Shown: in pieces, positions 8,416 through 16,724 of the stretch
Position numbering within the stretch: position 1 is the stretch's first letter
How the letters are laid out: each line of letters starts with the position of its first letter
Assembly (NCBI RefSeq): GCF_002844195.1
Contig: NZ_PEND01000006.1
Span: 62,001 to 126,000 of the forward strand
Direction: 5' to 3'
Source: Halegenticoccus soli
GTDB taxonomy: Archaea; Halobacteriota; Halobacteria; Halobacteriales; Haloferacaceae
Length of the DNA: 64,000 nucleotides
Notes under the pieces: model-generated
The model's database searches: none
What the model was told of the DNA's origin: nothing
What the model saw: only the letters and a program-made list of their open reading frames with translations
Made by a program: the position numbers and the translations under genes

Positions 8416-9381
8416 TCACAGCCAGCCTTCGCGCCGGAAGTACGAGAGCATGATGAGCGCCACGGTCGCCATTCCCAGCATCACCGCCGGGTAGCCGAAC
8501 TCCCACCCCAGTTCGGGCATGTTGTAGGAGCTCCCGCCGAAGTTCATCCCGTACACCCCGACGACGAACGTCAGTGGAAGGATCACCGTCGCCACGACGG
8601 TCAGCCGCTTCATCACCTCGTTCGTCGACTGCGACAGCGTGTTGAGGTAGATGTCGCGCGCGCCGCGAGCGAGGTCACGGTACGTCTCGGTGAGGTCGAC
8701 GAGCTGGACGAGGTGGTCGTACACGTCGCGGTAGTACTTCTCGGTCGGTTCGCGGATCTCGTCGGGGTCGCCGCGGGCGAGCACGGCGACCGCCTCGCGC
8801 GTCGGCCACAGGAGCTTGCGGACCGAGAGGAGGTCGCGGCGGACGGCGTTCAGCCCCTCCAGCACCGAGGGATCGGGGCTGCCGAGGACGCCGTCTTCGA
8901 TCCCCTCTATGGTCTCTTCGATCTCGTCGAGGAGGTCGAAGTAGTCGTCGACGATCCGATCGAGCACGCGGTAGGCGGTGAAGTCGGGGCCGTACCGGAG
9001 GAGGCGGTCGTCGCTCTCGGCCGCCCGCCAGACGCGATCGACGGCCGGCGTCTCGCCCGTCGAGAGGGTCACGAGCCAGTCCGAACCGACGAACAGGCCG
9101 ACGGACTCCGTCCGGATCTCGTCCCGGAACGCCGTGTCGCCGCCGCGGAGCGTCGCGGTCTTCACGAGCACGAAGAGGTGGGTCGGGTAGTCCTCGGTCT
9201 TCGGCCTGACGCCGTTCTGGACGTCTTCGACCGACAGCGGGTGGATGCCGAACGCGTCCGCCACGTCGCCGAGGTCGCCGCCCGTCGCCCGAACCCACGT
9301 CGTCCCTCTCGCGGCCCGCGCCCGCTCGAGATCCGAGTAGGTCGTGATCCCGTCCGCGTCGTACACGACGGCGGAGATCAC
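8416..9381 (-). CDS. corA: CorA-type magnesium/divalent-cation channel
   Basis: Homopentameric inner-membrane Mg2+ channel of 321 residues. The long acidic cytosolic domain (about 1-255) is followed by two C-terminal helices (about 262-282 and 297-315). The signature GMN motif occurs as VYGMNFGG at the end of the first helix, and the loop SYNMPEL follows. The start is GTG, which overlaps the stop of the upstream small membrane gene in a GTGA arrangement, so the two are translationally coupled. Confidence 0.93.
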   Translation of the reverse strand: MISAVVYDADGITTYSDLERARAARGTTWVRATGGDLGDVADAFGIHPLSVEDVQNGVRPKTEDYPTHLFVLVKTATLRGGDTAFRDEIRTESVGLFVGSDWLVTLSTGETPAVDRVWRAAESDDRLLRYGPDFTAYRVLDRIVDDYFDLLDEIEETIEGIEDGVLGSPDPSVLEGLNAVRRDLLSVRKLLWPTREAVAVLARGDPDEIREPTEKYYRDVYDHLVQLVDLTETYRDLARGARDIYLNTLSQSTNEVMKRLTVVATVILPLTFVVGVYGMNFGGSSYNMPELGWEFGYPAVMLGMATVALIMLSYFRREGWL

Positions 9382-9551
9382 GGCCCGTCGACACCCCCGA
9401 TCTCGCCGTACCCGACCGCGATCAGCGTGATTCCGACCATCGCTCCCGTGACCGAGAACGCCCGTCCGGGATACGCCGCGACGACGCCGACGGCGTAGCC
9501 GGCGAGGCTCGCCGCCGTCAGCCCGACACCCGCCGCGAGCGTGCGCGCCAT
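9378..9551 (-). CDS. Small two-helix membrane protein upstream of corA
   Basis: A 57-residue protein starting MARTLAAGVGLTAASLAGYA, with two hydrophobic segments (about 4-26 and 31-50) and a short polar tail. Its stop overlaps the corA GTG start by four bases, so both are read from one mRNA. No family was recognised. The coupling suggests an accessory subunit or an assembly partner of CorA, but this is inference. Confidence 0.6.
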   Translation of the reverse strand: MARTLAAGVGLTAASLAGYAVGVVAAYPGRAFSVTGAMVGITLIAVGYGEIGGVDGP

Positions 9552-9601
9552 ACCTCCGGGCTTGCGTCCGGGCGGCAAAAGCGTTGCCCGCGGTCCCGAG
9601 G

Positions 9602-10240
9602 TCAGGCGGGGTGTTCGATCGCCTCGGCCATGGCGACGACGTTCGCCTCCTCGTCGAACCGCCGGGGGTAGACGGCCATCGGGACGACGAAGTCGCCGTC
9701 GCGGGCCTTGGCGACGTGGACGTACACGTCGATCTGCCGCCCCTTGAACGTCGCCTTCGCCTCGTACTTCGTCATGGTCATCTCGTCGCCCAGGACGGTG
9801 ATCGACCGCGAGCCGACCTCCCTCGGATCGCTGATGCCCTCGTAGTTGCTCGCGAGCAGGTTCACCAGCCGGTCGTTGTCGTAGTCGTCGATGGGGTTGA
9901 ACGTCTGCCCCAGCACCTCGACCGGCGGGCTGGCGATGACGGCGAACACGCCGAGCTTCGCCCCGCCGAGTATCGGCAGGCTCAGCCGCTTCTCGTAGGT
10001 GGCGATCTCGTTCGTCACCTCGACCCTCCGCGACTGCCCGGCGGCCGAAAACTCCCGCTCGATCGTCTGGGACTTCGCGTCCGTCAGCTCGTACCCGGCG
10101 TCCGACGCGACGGACTGCGCCGTCTTCGCCGGTTCGGCCGCGAACGTGAGCGGTTCCCTCCCGGTCACGAAGCCGAGACAGCCGCCTCCCAGTGCCAGCG
10201 CGGCGAGCGCGCCCGCCGCCACACGTCTGCGCGTGTACAT
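9602..10240 (-). CDS. DUF6517 haloarchaeal lipoprotein
   Basis: An exported protein of 212 residues. The N-terminus has RRR at 4-6, a hydrophobic stretch and a lipobox ending at Cys21 (LGGGC), which fits a Tat-exported lipoprotein. The body matches the haloarchaeal DUF6517 family, for example the NYEGISDPREVGSRSI region. Function is unknown. It ends in IEHPA, 50 bases before the next gene on the same strand. Confidence 0.8.
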   Translation of the reverse strand: MYTRRRVAAGALAALALGGGCLGFVTGREPLTFAAEPAKTAQSVASDAGYELTDAKSQTIEREFSAAGQSRRVEVTNEIATYEKRLSLPILGGAKLGVFAVIASPPVEVLGQTFNPIDDYDNDRLVNLLASNYEGISDPREVGSRSITVLGDEMTMTKYEAKATFKGRQIDVYVHVAKARDGDFVVPMAVYPRRFDEEANVVAMAEAIEHPA

Positions 10241-10367
10241 CTCTCTGGCATTTTAACTCGTCCGGCATAAGCTATGTGGCTGAAAGTCCGGTTATCCGTA
10301 TTTTCTGGTTCCGGCTGCAATTGTCGCAGAATAAACGTTTCTCTCCGTCCGCCGCGAGCGACGGTCG

Positions 10368-11291
10368 TCAGCGACCCCGCCACTCGGGATCTCGATCCTC
10401 CAGGAAGGCGTCGATGCCCTCGTTCTTGTCCGCCGTCGCGAACAGCCCGACGAACAGCTCGCGCTCGTAGTCGAGTCCGGCGTCCAGATCCAGCCGGGAG
10501 GCCGCTTTCACCGCCTCCTTCGCCCGCCGGAGCGCGACCGGGCTCTTCGACGCCATCCTCCCGGCGAGCTCGTTCACCCGCGCGTCCAGCTCCCCGGCCG
10601 GCAGCGCCTCCTCGACGAGGCCGATTTCGGCCGCCTCGGCCGCGTCGATCAGCTCGCCGGAGAGCACGAGCCGCATCGCCTGCCCGGGGCCGACGAGCCG
10701 CGTCAGGCGCTGGGTTCCGCCGCCGCCGGGGATCAGTCCGAGGTTGATCTCCGGCTGTCCGAGCTTCGCGTCCTCGCGGGCGATCCGCACGTCGCACGCC
10801 TGCGCGAGTTCGCAGCCGCCGCCGAGCGCGTGGCCGTTGATCCGCGCGACGACCGGCTTCGGGCAGTCGGCGATCGCCTCGTACACGCGCGGGCGCTCGC
10901 TCGCCTCGCGCTGCTCGACGACGCCGCGCTCCCTGAGCTCGGTTACGTCCGCCCCCGCGACGAACGCCCGCGCCTCGTCCGATCCCGTGAGGACGACGAC
11001 CCGGACGCCGTCGTCGTCGGCGACGGCCGCGAAGGCGGCTTTCAGCTCCCGCCGGACCGCCGCGTTCATGGCGTTTCGCGCGTCCGGACGGTCGATGGTG
11101 ACGGTCGCCACCCCCTCGCCGCGCCCGCCGACCTCCGCGCGGACGTGCTCGCAGTCGGCGACGGCGGCGACGACGCTCGCTCCCCCCGCTCCGCCGTCTC
11201 CCGTTGCTCCATCCGCTCCCCCCGCCCCGCCGTCTCCGCCCGCTCCGTCTTCTCCCCCCGCTTCGTCCGCTCCGTTCTCCCCGTCAGTCAT
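10368..11291 (-). CDS. Enoyl-CoA hydratase (crotonase family) with Gly/Asp-rich N-terminal extension
   Basis: Hydratase of the beta-oxidation type, 307 residues. The crotonase core runs from about residue 50. The oxyanion-hole segment FVAGADVTEL is near 120. Both catalytic Glu residues are present: one in GGGCELAQACD and one in GQPEINLGLIPGGGG. This fits a true syn-hydratase. Residues 2-40 form a Gly/Ala/Asp-rich, probably disordered extension encoded by GC-rich repeats. The ATG overlaps the 3' end of the dehydrogenase gene by eight bases, so the two form an operon for successive beta-oxidation steps (PaaF/PaaH-like roles are possible). Confidence 0.9.
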   Translation of the reverse strand: MTDGENGADEAGGEDGAGGDGGAGGADGATGDGGAGGASVVAAVADCEHVRAEVGGRGEGVATVTIDRPDARNAMNAAVRRELKAAFAAVADDDGVRVVVLTGSDEARAFVAGADVTELRERGVVEQREASERPRVYEAIADCPKPVVARINGHALGGGCELAQACDVRIAREDAKLGQPEINLGLIPGGGGTQRLTRLVGPGQAMRLVLSGELIDAAEAAEIGLVEEALPAGELDARVNELAGRMASKSPVALRRAKEAVKAASRLDLDAGLDYERELFVGLFATADKNEGIDAFLEDRDPEWRGR

Positions 11292-12165
11292 GGTCCTCCC
11301 CGCTCACGCCGACGATCTCGCCGTCCTCCCACACGTAGAACCCCTCGCCGGTCTTCTTGCCCAGCTTCCCGGCGCGCACCTTGTTCCGGAGGATCGTCGG
11401 CGGGCGGAACCGCTCGCCGAGCTCCTCACGGAGGTGTTCGAGGATGCCGAGCCGCACGTCCAGCCCGACCACGTCGCCGAGCTCGATCGGGCCCATCGGG
11501 TGGTTGTAGCCCAGCTCCATCGCCGCGTCGATGTCGCGCGGGTCGGCGACGCCCTCTTCGACCATCCGCATGGCCTCGACGCCGACCGCGACGCCCAGTC
11601 GGGAGGTGGCGAACCCCGGCGCGTCCCTCACGACGACGGCCGTCTTGCCGATCCCGCCGACGAACTCCTCGGCGAACGCCCGCGTCTCGGCCGACGTCTG
11701 CTCGGCGAGGACGACCTCGACCAGCGCCATGATGTGGACGGGGTTGAAAAAGTGCAGACCGACCGCCCGCGACGGGTCCGAGAGCGCGCTGGCGATCCCC
11801 GTCACGGAGATCGATGAGGTGTTCGTCGCGACGACCGCGTCGTCGGGCACGTGCTCCTCCGCCTCGCCGAGCACCGTCCGCTTCAGCTCCTCGTCCTCCG
11901 GGACGGCCTCGATCAGGAGGTCGGCGTCCCCGGCGGCCGCGGCGAGGTCCGTCGTGCCCTCGATCCGGTCGATCGCCCCCTGTGCTTCCTCGGCGGTGAA
12001 CTTCCCCCGCTCGACCCCGCCTTCGAGGTTCGACTCGATCTGGGTCAACCCCTCCTCGACGATCTCCTCGTCGACGTCGCGGAGCGCGACGTCGTGGCCG
12101 GCCATCGCGCTCACCTGGGCGATGCCGTGACCCATCGTCCCCGCGCCAAGTACACAGACGTTCAT
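11284..12165 (-). CDS. hbd: 3-hydroxyacyl-CoA dehydrogenase
   Basis: NAD-dependent short-chain (3S)-hydroxyacyl-CoA dehydrogenase of 293 residues, the usual length. The Rossmann motif GAGTMGHGIAQ is at 7-17. The second part has NTSSISVT, then HFFNPVHIM with the catalytic His (about 138-146), and the C-terminal helical domain with GYNHPMGPIELGDVVGLD. It is the first gene of the operon with the crotonase. The TATA-like ATTTAA at 12190-12197 is about 28 bases before the ATG, so the mRNA is leaderless. Confidence 0.94.
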   Translation of the reverse strand: MNVCVLGAGTMGHGIAQVSAMAGHDVALRDVDEEIVEEGLTQIESNLEGGVERGKFTAEEAQGAIDRIEGTTDLAAAAGDADLLIEAVPEDEELKRTVLGEAEEHVPDDAVVATNTSSISVTGIASALSDPSRAVGLHFFNPVHIMALVEVVLAEQTSAETRAFAEEFVGGIGKTAVVVRDAPGFATSRLGVAVGVEAMRMVEEGVADPRDIDAAMELGYNHPMGPIELGDVVGLDVRLGILEHLREELGERFRPPTILRNKVRAGKLGKKTGEGFYVWEDGEIVGVSGEDHD

Positions 12166-12189
12166 GAGGGACGCCGCGACCGGGAGCCG

Positions 12190-12197
12190 ATTAAATC
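12190..12197 (-). promoter_or_regulatory. TATA box candidate of the hbd-crotonase operon
   Basis: GATTTAAT on the minus strand is centred about 28 bases before the hbd ATG (12165), the spacing expected for leaderless haloarchaeal transcripts. Confidence 0.55.
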
Positions 12198-12283
12198 ATT
12201 CCCTCTCGGAAGGAACCGCGCGTGAACCACCTCCGGACGGCCCCCAGCGTTACGGGTCGTCGGTTCGAACGTGCGGACCGTCC

Positions 12284-12526
12284 ATGGCAGACAAAACGCT
12301 CTCCGAGGAGAAGGTCACGGGGGAGGAGGCGGCCGACCGGCTCGAACGGCTGGCGGCGGCGCTTCGGGACGGCGACGGCGACTTCGACGTGCGGGTCGGC
12401 AACAAGACCGTCACGCTGAACCCGCCGGCGGAGGTGGGGATGGAGGTCGGCGTCCGCGAGCGCTCGTCGCTCCTCCGCGGCAGCCGCGAGTCCGTCACCG
12501 TCACGCTCGACTGGAAGCCGGAGTAA
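12284..12526 (+). CDS. Amphi-Trp domain protein
   Basis: An 80-residue protein with an N-terminal helix (EEKVTGEEAADRLERLAAAL) and a beta-rich C-terminal half ending VTVTLDWKPE, the pattern of the small amphi-Trp family seen in haloarchaea. Function is unknown. It is transcribed alone, and its stop is followed at once by a hairpin and short T-run. Confidence 0.8.
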   Translation: MADKTLSEEKVTGEEAADRLERLAAALRDGDGDFDVRVGNKTVTLNPPAEVGMEVGVRERSSLLRGSRESVTVTLDWKPE

Positions 12527-12529
12527 GCC

Positions 12530-12553
12530 ACCCGCGACGTCGGTCGCGGGTTT
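12530..12553 (+). terminator. Hairpin terminator candidate after the amphi-Trp gene
   Basis: Perfect nine-base stem ACCCGCGAC/GTCGCGGGT with a four-base loop, followed by TTT. It lies four bases after the stop codon, between two convergent genes. Confidence 0.5.
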
Positions 12554-12593
12554 CCGCCTCGAATCCGTGCGATCGTCCGGCGAGTGCGGTCCG

Positions 12594-14045
12594 TCAGCGG
12601 ACGGGCCGAACCTTGCTCCCGTACCGCGTCACGCCCTCCTGCGTGTAGACCCGCCTGACCACCGCCTCGACCGGGTCGCCCGCGCGGACGTCGCCCGGCT
12701 CGGCGTCCGTCACCTGCATCGGGACGCTCGCCGTCTCGCCTCCGAGTTCGAACGAGACGACGGCGACGGCGAACTCGCCGCCCCGCGCGCCCTGCTGTGC
12801 GAACTCCGGCGGCGCGCCGCCGGGCGAGACGGTCGTGGCGGTCTCGACGGTCCCCCCCCGCGGGAGTTCGACGCGCTCGAACGCCGAGAGCGCGTGGCAG
12901 TTCGGACACGCTCCCTCCGGCGGGAAGGCGAGCGCCCCGCACTCGGGGCAGCGGCCCGCGACGAGCCGGTAGCGCGCCTCGCGGGTCCGCCGCCACGACG
13001 GCACGGAGACGGCCGCCCCGCCCCCGGCCGGCGGGCCGCCGCCGATCTCGCCGCGCAGGCGCAGGTACTCGGCGTAGCTCACGTCCTCGCGGCCGTCGAG
13101 CGCGAGGTCGACCGCCGGTGGATCGCCCCCGAACAGGAGCGCGTCGGCGCCCGAACCGCTCCCGTAGCCGACGACGAGCGTCCGCTCGCGGCCCCCCGCG
13201 AGCGCCCGGACGAACGAGAGCAGCGGGCTCGCCGCGCCGGTGTCGCCGAGGTCGTGGACCGTGGCGACGTCCCGAACCGCCCCGGCGTCGACGCCGAGCG
13301 CCTTCGCGGCGCGGTAGGGGAGCGTCCCGTCGGGCGCTTGCAGCGCCAGCGCGCCCGCCGCCGGGTCCTCCAGCCCGCCGACCGCTCCGGCGACGGTTTC
13401 CGCGAACGCGCGCCGGTCGTAGGCGGTGACGCCGAGCCCCTCGACGTCCTCGCTCCCCGCCTCGCGGAAGCGAGTCCCCGGGTAGTCGACGCCGTACTCG
13501 GCCCGTTCGCGGAGCTTCGTCGGCCCGTCGTCGGTCAGGACGAGCGCCGCCGCGCCCGCGCCGGCCGCGTGGCCCTCGGGGCTGTCGGGGGCTCCGCGGG
13601 GACAGTCGGCGGCGACCACGACCGCCGGGAACCCGCCGGCGTCGACCGCTGCGGAGAGCGCCTGCGTGCCGGCGCGGGTGCTCCCGGCGAGGAACCGGCG
13701 GGTCGCCGTCGCGGGCGCGCCGAGGAACTCGCCGAGCCGCGGCGTCGGATCCTCCTCCGCGAGCGGCGGGGTGCTCGTCCCGAACGCGAGCGTTCTGATC
13801 TCGCCCGCGTTGACTCCGGCGGCGGAGAGCGCCCGCCGAGCCGCCTCCGCCGCCATCGTCAGGCCGTCCTCGTCCGCGCCCCCGACGGCCTTCGAGCGGA
13901 TCCCCGACGCCTCGAACCGCCCCCACGCCTCGCGGATCGCCTCCGCGTCGATCCTGTACCGGGGCGCGTACGCGGCGGCGGCGGCGACGCCGGCCCGCGG
14001 CGTTCTCGCCGCGCCCGAACCGCCGTCCGCTCCCGGGGCGCTCAC
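12594..14045 (-). CDS. HMG-CoA synthase-fold protein fused to C-terminal DUF35 zinc ribbon/OB-fold
   Basis: A 483-residue two-part protein. Residues about 18-345 follow archaeal HMG-CoA synthase along their length (YAPRYRID, TSTPPLAEEDPT, GSGSGADALLF). Against the remembered methanogen enzyme, the catalytic Cys of EFACKAGT falls on Ala (FLAGSTRAG) and the His of FHQPNG falls on Leu (ALQAPDG), so condensation chemistry looks lost. Residues about 360-483 are a DUF35 acyl-CoA-binding module with zinc ribbon CPECG/CPNC and an OB-fold ending YTQEGVTRYGSKV. Its ATG overlaps the thiolase stop. A scaffold or non-decarboxylating partner role is inferred. Confidence 0.8.
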   Translation of the reverse strand: MSAPGADGGSGAARTPRAGVAAAAAYAPRYRIDAEAIREAWGRFEASGIRSKAVGGADEDGLTMAAEAARRALSAAGVNAGEIRTLAFGTSTPPLAEEDPTPRLGEFLGAPATATRRFLAGSTRAGTQALSAAVDAGGFPAVVVAADCPRGAPDSPEGHAAGAGAAALVLTDDGPTKLRERAEYGVDYPGTRFREAGSEDVEGLGVTAYDRRAFAETVAGAVGGLEDPAAGALALQAPDGTLPYRAAKALGVDAGAVRDVATVHDLGDTGAASPLLSFVRALAGGRERTLVVGYGSGSGADALLFGGDPPAVDLALDGREDVSYAEYLRLRGEIGGGPPAGGGAAVSVPSWRRTREARYRLVAGRCPECGALAFPPEGACPNCHALSAFERVELPRGGTVETATTVSPGGAPPEFAQQGARGGEFAVAVVSFELGGETASVPMQVTDAEPGDVRAGDPVEAVVRRVYTQEGVTRYGSKVRPVR

Positions 14046-15241
14046 GCGCCCACCCCCCGGCCGTCAGCGCCGGCCGGATCCGCGCCCTCTGCCTCGAAGA
14101 CGTGAACGACGGCCGCGCCGCCGCTGCCGCCGACGTTGTGGGTCAGGCCGCGCCGCGGGTCGGAAAGCTGCCGGTCGCCCGCGCCGCCGGTGAGCTGTTT
14201 GAACGCCTCGACGGCCTGTCCGGCCCCCGTCGCGCCGATCGGGTGGCCCTTCGACTTCAGCCCGCCGGAGGTGTTGACCGGAAGACGCCCGTCGGGGTCG
14301 GTCGCGCCCGAGTCGATCAGGGCCGCGGCCTCGCCCCGCCCGCAGAACCCGAGATCCTCGTACGCGAGCAGCTCCGCGATGGCGAAGCAGTCGTGCACCT
14401 CCGCGAAGTCGAGGTCGTCCGGCCCGACGCCGGCAATCTCGTAGGCCGCGGCGGCCGCCCGCTTCGAGGCGGGGATCGACGTGTAGGTGTCGCGCTGGAA
14501 CAGCCCGACCCGATCGCTCGCCGCGCCGACACCGGCGATCCGGACGCGGTCGTCGAACGACGCGGCGACCTCCTCGCTCGCGACGAAGACCGCCGCCGCG
14601 CCATCGGTCGTGGGACAACAGTGATACAGCGTGAGCGGGTCCGCGACGACCGGCGCGGACTCGGCGTCCTCCAGCGAGCAGGTGAACCGGAGGTGCGCGC
14701 GGGGGTTCTTCGCCCCGTTCGCGTGATTCTTGACGGCGACTCGCGAGAGGGACTCGCGCTCGACGCCGTACTCACGCATGTAGGCGTCGGCCATCTGGGC
14801 GTACACCCCGGAAAAGGTCGTTCCGGCCATGCGCTCCCACTCGGTCTCGCCGCTGACGCCGAGCCAGTACCTCGTCGCCTCGCTCGACGCGTCGGTCATC
14901 ACCTCGAACCCCCCGGCGAGGGTGAGGTCTACCATCCCGCTCTTCACCGCCATCACCGCCGACCGGAGGGCGTACCCGCTCGCGGCGCAGGCGTTCTCGA
15001 CCCGCGTGCACGGAACCCCGTGGAGGCCGACGTGCTCCGTGACCGCCGGTCCGGGGAGTCCGAGCTGCCGCCCGCCGACGCCGAGCGTCCCGACGTACGC
15101 CTCGTCAACGTCGCCCGGGTCGACGCCGCCGGCGCTCCCCTCCGCGGCCTCGTACGCCGCCCGGAACAGCGACCGGTAGCTCTCCTCGGGGAACGCGCCG
15201 AAATCCGACTGGCCCGCGCCCACGAGATACGCGTCACTCAT
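14042..15241 (-). CDS. SCP2-type thiolase (acetyl-CoA acetyltransferase family)
   Basis: A 399-residue thiolase of the archaeal/SCP-x branch. The nucleophilic Cys is in ENACAASGYALRSA (about 88-101). The other active-site motifs are EVHDCFAIAELL (about 283-294), GGLKSKGHPIGATG (about 335-348) and NVGGSGGA near the end. In methanogens such a thiolase works in a complex with a separate DUF35 protein and HMG-CoA synthase; here the DUF35 is carried by the overlapping downstream gene. ATG at 15241 was chosen because family members begin here; the 31-residue upstream extension is dissimilar. GTATATC about 30 bases upstream implies a leaderless mRNA. Confidence 0.9.
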   Translation of the reverse strand: MSDAYLVGAGQSDFGAFPEESYRSLFRAAYEAAEGSAGGVDPGDVDEAYVGTLGVGGRQLGLPGPAVTEHVGLHGVPCTRVENACAASGYALRSAVMAVKSGMVDLTLAGGFEVMTDASSEATRYWLGVSGETEWERMAGTTFSGVYAQMADAYMREYGVERESLSRVAVKNHANGAKNPRAHLRFTCSLEDAESAPVVADPLTLYHCCPTTDGAAAVFVASEEVAASFDDRVRIAGVGAASDRVGLFQRDTYTSIPASKRAAAAAYEIAGVGPDDLDFAEVHDCFAIAELLAYEDLGFCGRGEAAALIDSGATDPDGRLPVNTSGGLKSKGHPIGATGAGQAVEAFKQLTGGAGDRQLSDPRRGLTHNVGGSGGAAVVHVFEAEGADPAGADGRGVGA

Positions 15242-15352
15242 GATCGAACGATACGGGTCGATCGTGATATACCCCGCGGTGGCGGAACGCCCGTCCGCGC
15301 CGTAGAGGGGCTGCTCGGTCCCGGCAGCGCGCACGCCGACCGCCGGTCGGAT

Positions 15353-15754
15353 TCAGGCCACCGATTCCGACGTTCGATCCGAGCCGTCCCCCCGTTCCGC
15401 GGCGTCCCGCCGCTCATTCTCGGCGCGGATGCGCCGGCCGCTGTAGAGGTAGTACGCCGGCGCGGCGAACGGGAGTCCGAACGCCGCGCCGAACCAGAGG
15501 TGCCGCGTGTACCCCCACTCCAGGCCCTGCCGCCGGAGCGCCTTGATGTCCGCGCGGACGAGCCCCGCGAAGAAGAGGTGGGTGACGAGGAGGACGGCGA
15601 GCGCCGCGTCGATGCCGAACGGAAGCACGACGAGCAGGATGACGCCGCCGAGCGCCCAGACGACCGGCAGAATCGGTCGGTACGGTCCCCTCACGCGCGG
15701 CCGTCGCCTCGACCGCTCGACCTGCGTTCCGCGCCGATAGCCGTCCGCGCTCAT
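15353..15754 (-). CDS. Haloarchaeal small membrane protein
   Basis: A 133-residue protein with a basic N-terminus (MSADGYRRGTQVERSRRRPR), three or so hydrophobic segments (about 29-47, 50-66 and 92-110) and a charged C-terminal tail. No family name was recognised. The ATG at 15754 was chosen because the upstream extension overlaps the divergent cold-shock gene's promoter. Confidence 0.6.
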   Translation of the reverse strand: MSADGYRRGTQVERSRRRPRVRGPYRPILPVVWALGGVILLVVLPFGIDAALAVLLVTHLFFAGLVRADIKALRRQGLEWGYTRHLWFGAAFGLPFAAPAYYLYSGRRIRAENERRDAAERGDGSDRTSESVA

Positions 15755-15825
15755 GTTCGGAGTACGCCCGCGCCCGTTCAAAAAGCGTTCGTCCGACGTT
15801 CGGTCCCGGAATAACAAACCCACAT

Positions 15826-15834
15826 CTATATACG
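15826..15834 (+). promoter_or_regulatory. TATA box candidate of the cold-shock gene
   Basis: TCTATATAC, a near-consensus archaeal TATA box in an otherwise GC-rich stretch. Initiation about 27 bases downstream would leave a leader of roughly 14 bases before the ATG at 15870. Confidence 0.6.
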
Positions 15835-15869
15835 TCTCAGGACCGGAGTCGGTATCGGAGTTATTGCGA

Positions 15870-16064
15870 ATGGCAAAAGGTACTGTCGCTTTCTTCAACG
15901 ACACTGGCGGTTACGGATTCATCGAAACTGAGGACGCGGACGAGGACGTGTTCTTCCACATGGAAGACGTCGGCGGCCCGGACCTCGAAGAGGGTCAGGA
16001 GGTCGAGTTCGACATCGAACAGGCCGACAAGGGCCCGCGCGCGAAGAACCTCCAGCGGCTGTAA
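15870..16064 (+). CDS. cspA: Cold-shock domain protein
   Basis: A 64-residue single-domain CSP that binds single-stranded RNA/DNA as an RNA chaperone. RNP1-like GYGFIET (about 14-20) and RNP2-like DVFFHMED (about 27-34) are intact, though the usual basic surface is more acidic, as in halophiles. It starts MAKGTVAFFNDTGGYGF. The stop is followed by the T-rich tract TTTTCAGTATTT (16081-16092), a plausible archaeal terminator. Confidence 0.95.
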   Translation: MAKGTVAFFNDTGGYGFIETEDADEDVFFHMEDVGGPDLEEGQEVEFDIEQADKGPRAKNLQRL

Positions 16065-16117
16065 CGGCGTACGGAAACGGTTTTCAGTATTTCACCCCCG
16101 GACAGCGGCGGCTCCGC

Positions 16118-16597
16118 TCACCCGAGCCGCTTGACCTCGATCTCGTGCGGCCCCCCGGGCGCGTCGACGACGATCGACCCGACGACGTGCGACCGCACCG
16201 CCGCGCGCCACCGCTCGACAGCCTCGACGTGGCGCGCGCGGTGCTCCTCGGTCGAGTACCCCTCCTCGGCTTCGAGCCGATCCTCGGTCTCGTCCACCTC
16301 CGGGTACCGCGGCGCGTCGTCGTCGACGAGCCGTCGCGGGTCGAGGTGGATCGGATCGACGTCGCCGTCGTAGCCGCCCTCGCCGCCGGCGACGTGGAGT
16401 CGCGCGCGCATCCGGCCGTAGAAGGGCGGCGTGATCCGGAGGACGACCGGCCGGCCGCTCCGCTCGACCGCTTCGAGCGCGGTCACCACGTCGTCGACCG
16501 TCACGGCGATGGACCTGATCGCACTCGGGTCGGAACCCTCCCCGTCGGGCCTCCCTCGTCGCTCCGACGGCCCGGACCGACGCGTCGGTTCCGTCAC
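16118..16597 (-). CDS. Conserved haloarchaeal protein of unknown function
   Basis: A 159-residue protein whose core starts at IRSIAVTVDDVVTALEAVE and contains ITPPFYGRMRARLHVAGG. This pattern recurs in haloarchaeal hypothetical proteins (probably the DUF8009 group, from memory). No membrane segment, metal site or catalytic motif is evident. The GTG at 16597 was preferred because the upstream extension would overlap the next small gene; a GTG within AVTVDDV is the alternative. Confidence 0.65.
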   Translation of the reverse strand: MTEPTRRSGPSERRGRPDGEGSDPSAIRSIAVTVDDVVTALEAVERSGRPVVLRITPPFYGRMRARLHVAGGEGGYDGDVDPIHLDPRRLVDDDAPRYPEVDETEDRLEAEEGYSTEEHRARHVEAVERWRAAVRSHVVGSIVVDAPGGPHEIEVKRLG

Positions 16598-16607
16598 GGT
16601 TCGGTAC

Positions 16608-16724
16608 TCACCAGCCGACCGCCGATCGCAAGACGCCGCCGCATTCGGGGCAGGCGGCGCGGTACTCACCGGAACTCACCCGCCGATCGCACTCTCGACA
16701 GACGTAGAGAACCCGTTCAGCCAT
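16608..16724 (-). CDS. Rubrerythrin-like small zinc-ribbon protein
   Basis: A 38-residue protein, MAERVLYVCRECDRRV at the N-terminus, with two CxxC knuckles (CREC and CPEC, about 9-12 and 26-29). It matches the tiny haloarchaeal rubrerythrin-like domain proteins. Its stop lies ten bases before the start of the next minus-strand gene, so they probably share an mRNA. CATTTAA about 29 bases upstream (16750-16756) suggests a leaderless transcript. Function is unknown. Confidence 0.7.
   Translation of the reverse strand: MAERVLYVCRECDRRVSSGEYRAACPECGGVLRSAVGW

Noticed and set aside
10368-11291. PaaG/PaaB-type ring isomerase
   Set aside because: Both hydratase Glu residues are present (GGGCEL, GQPEI), which fits an ordinary enoyl-CoA hydratase better.
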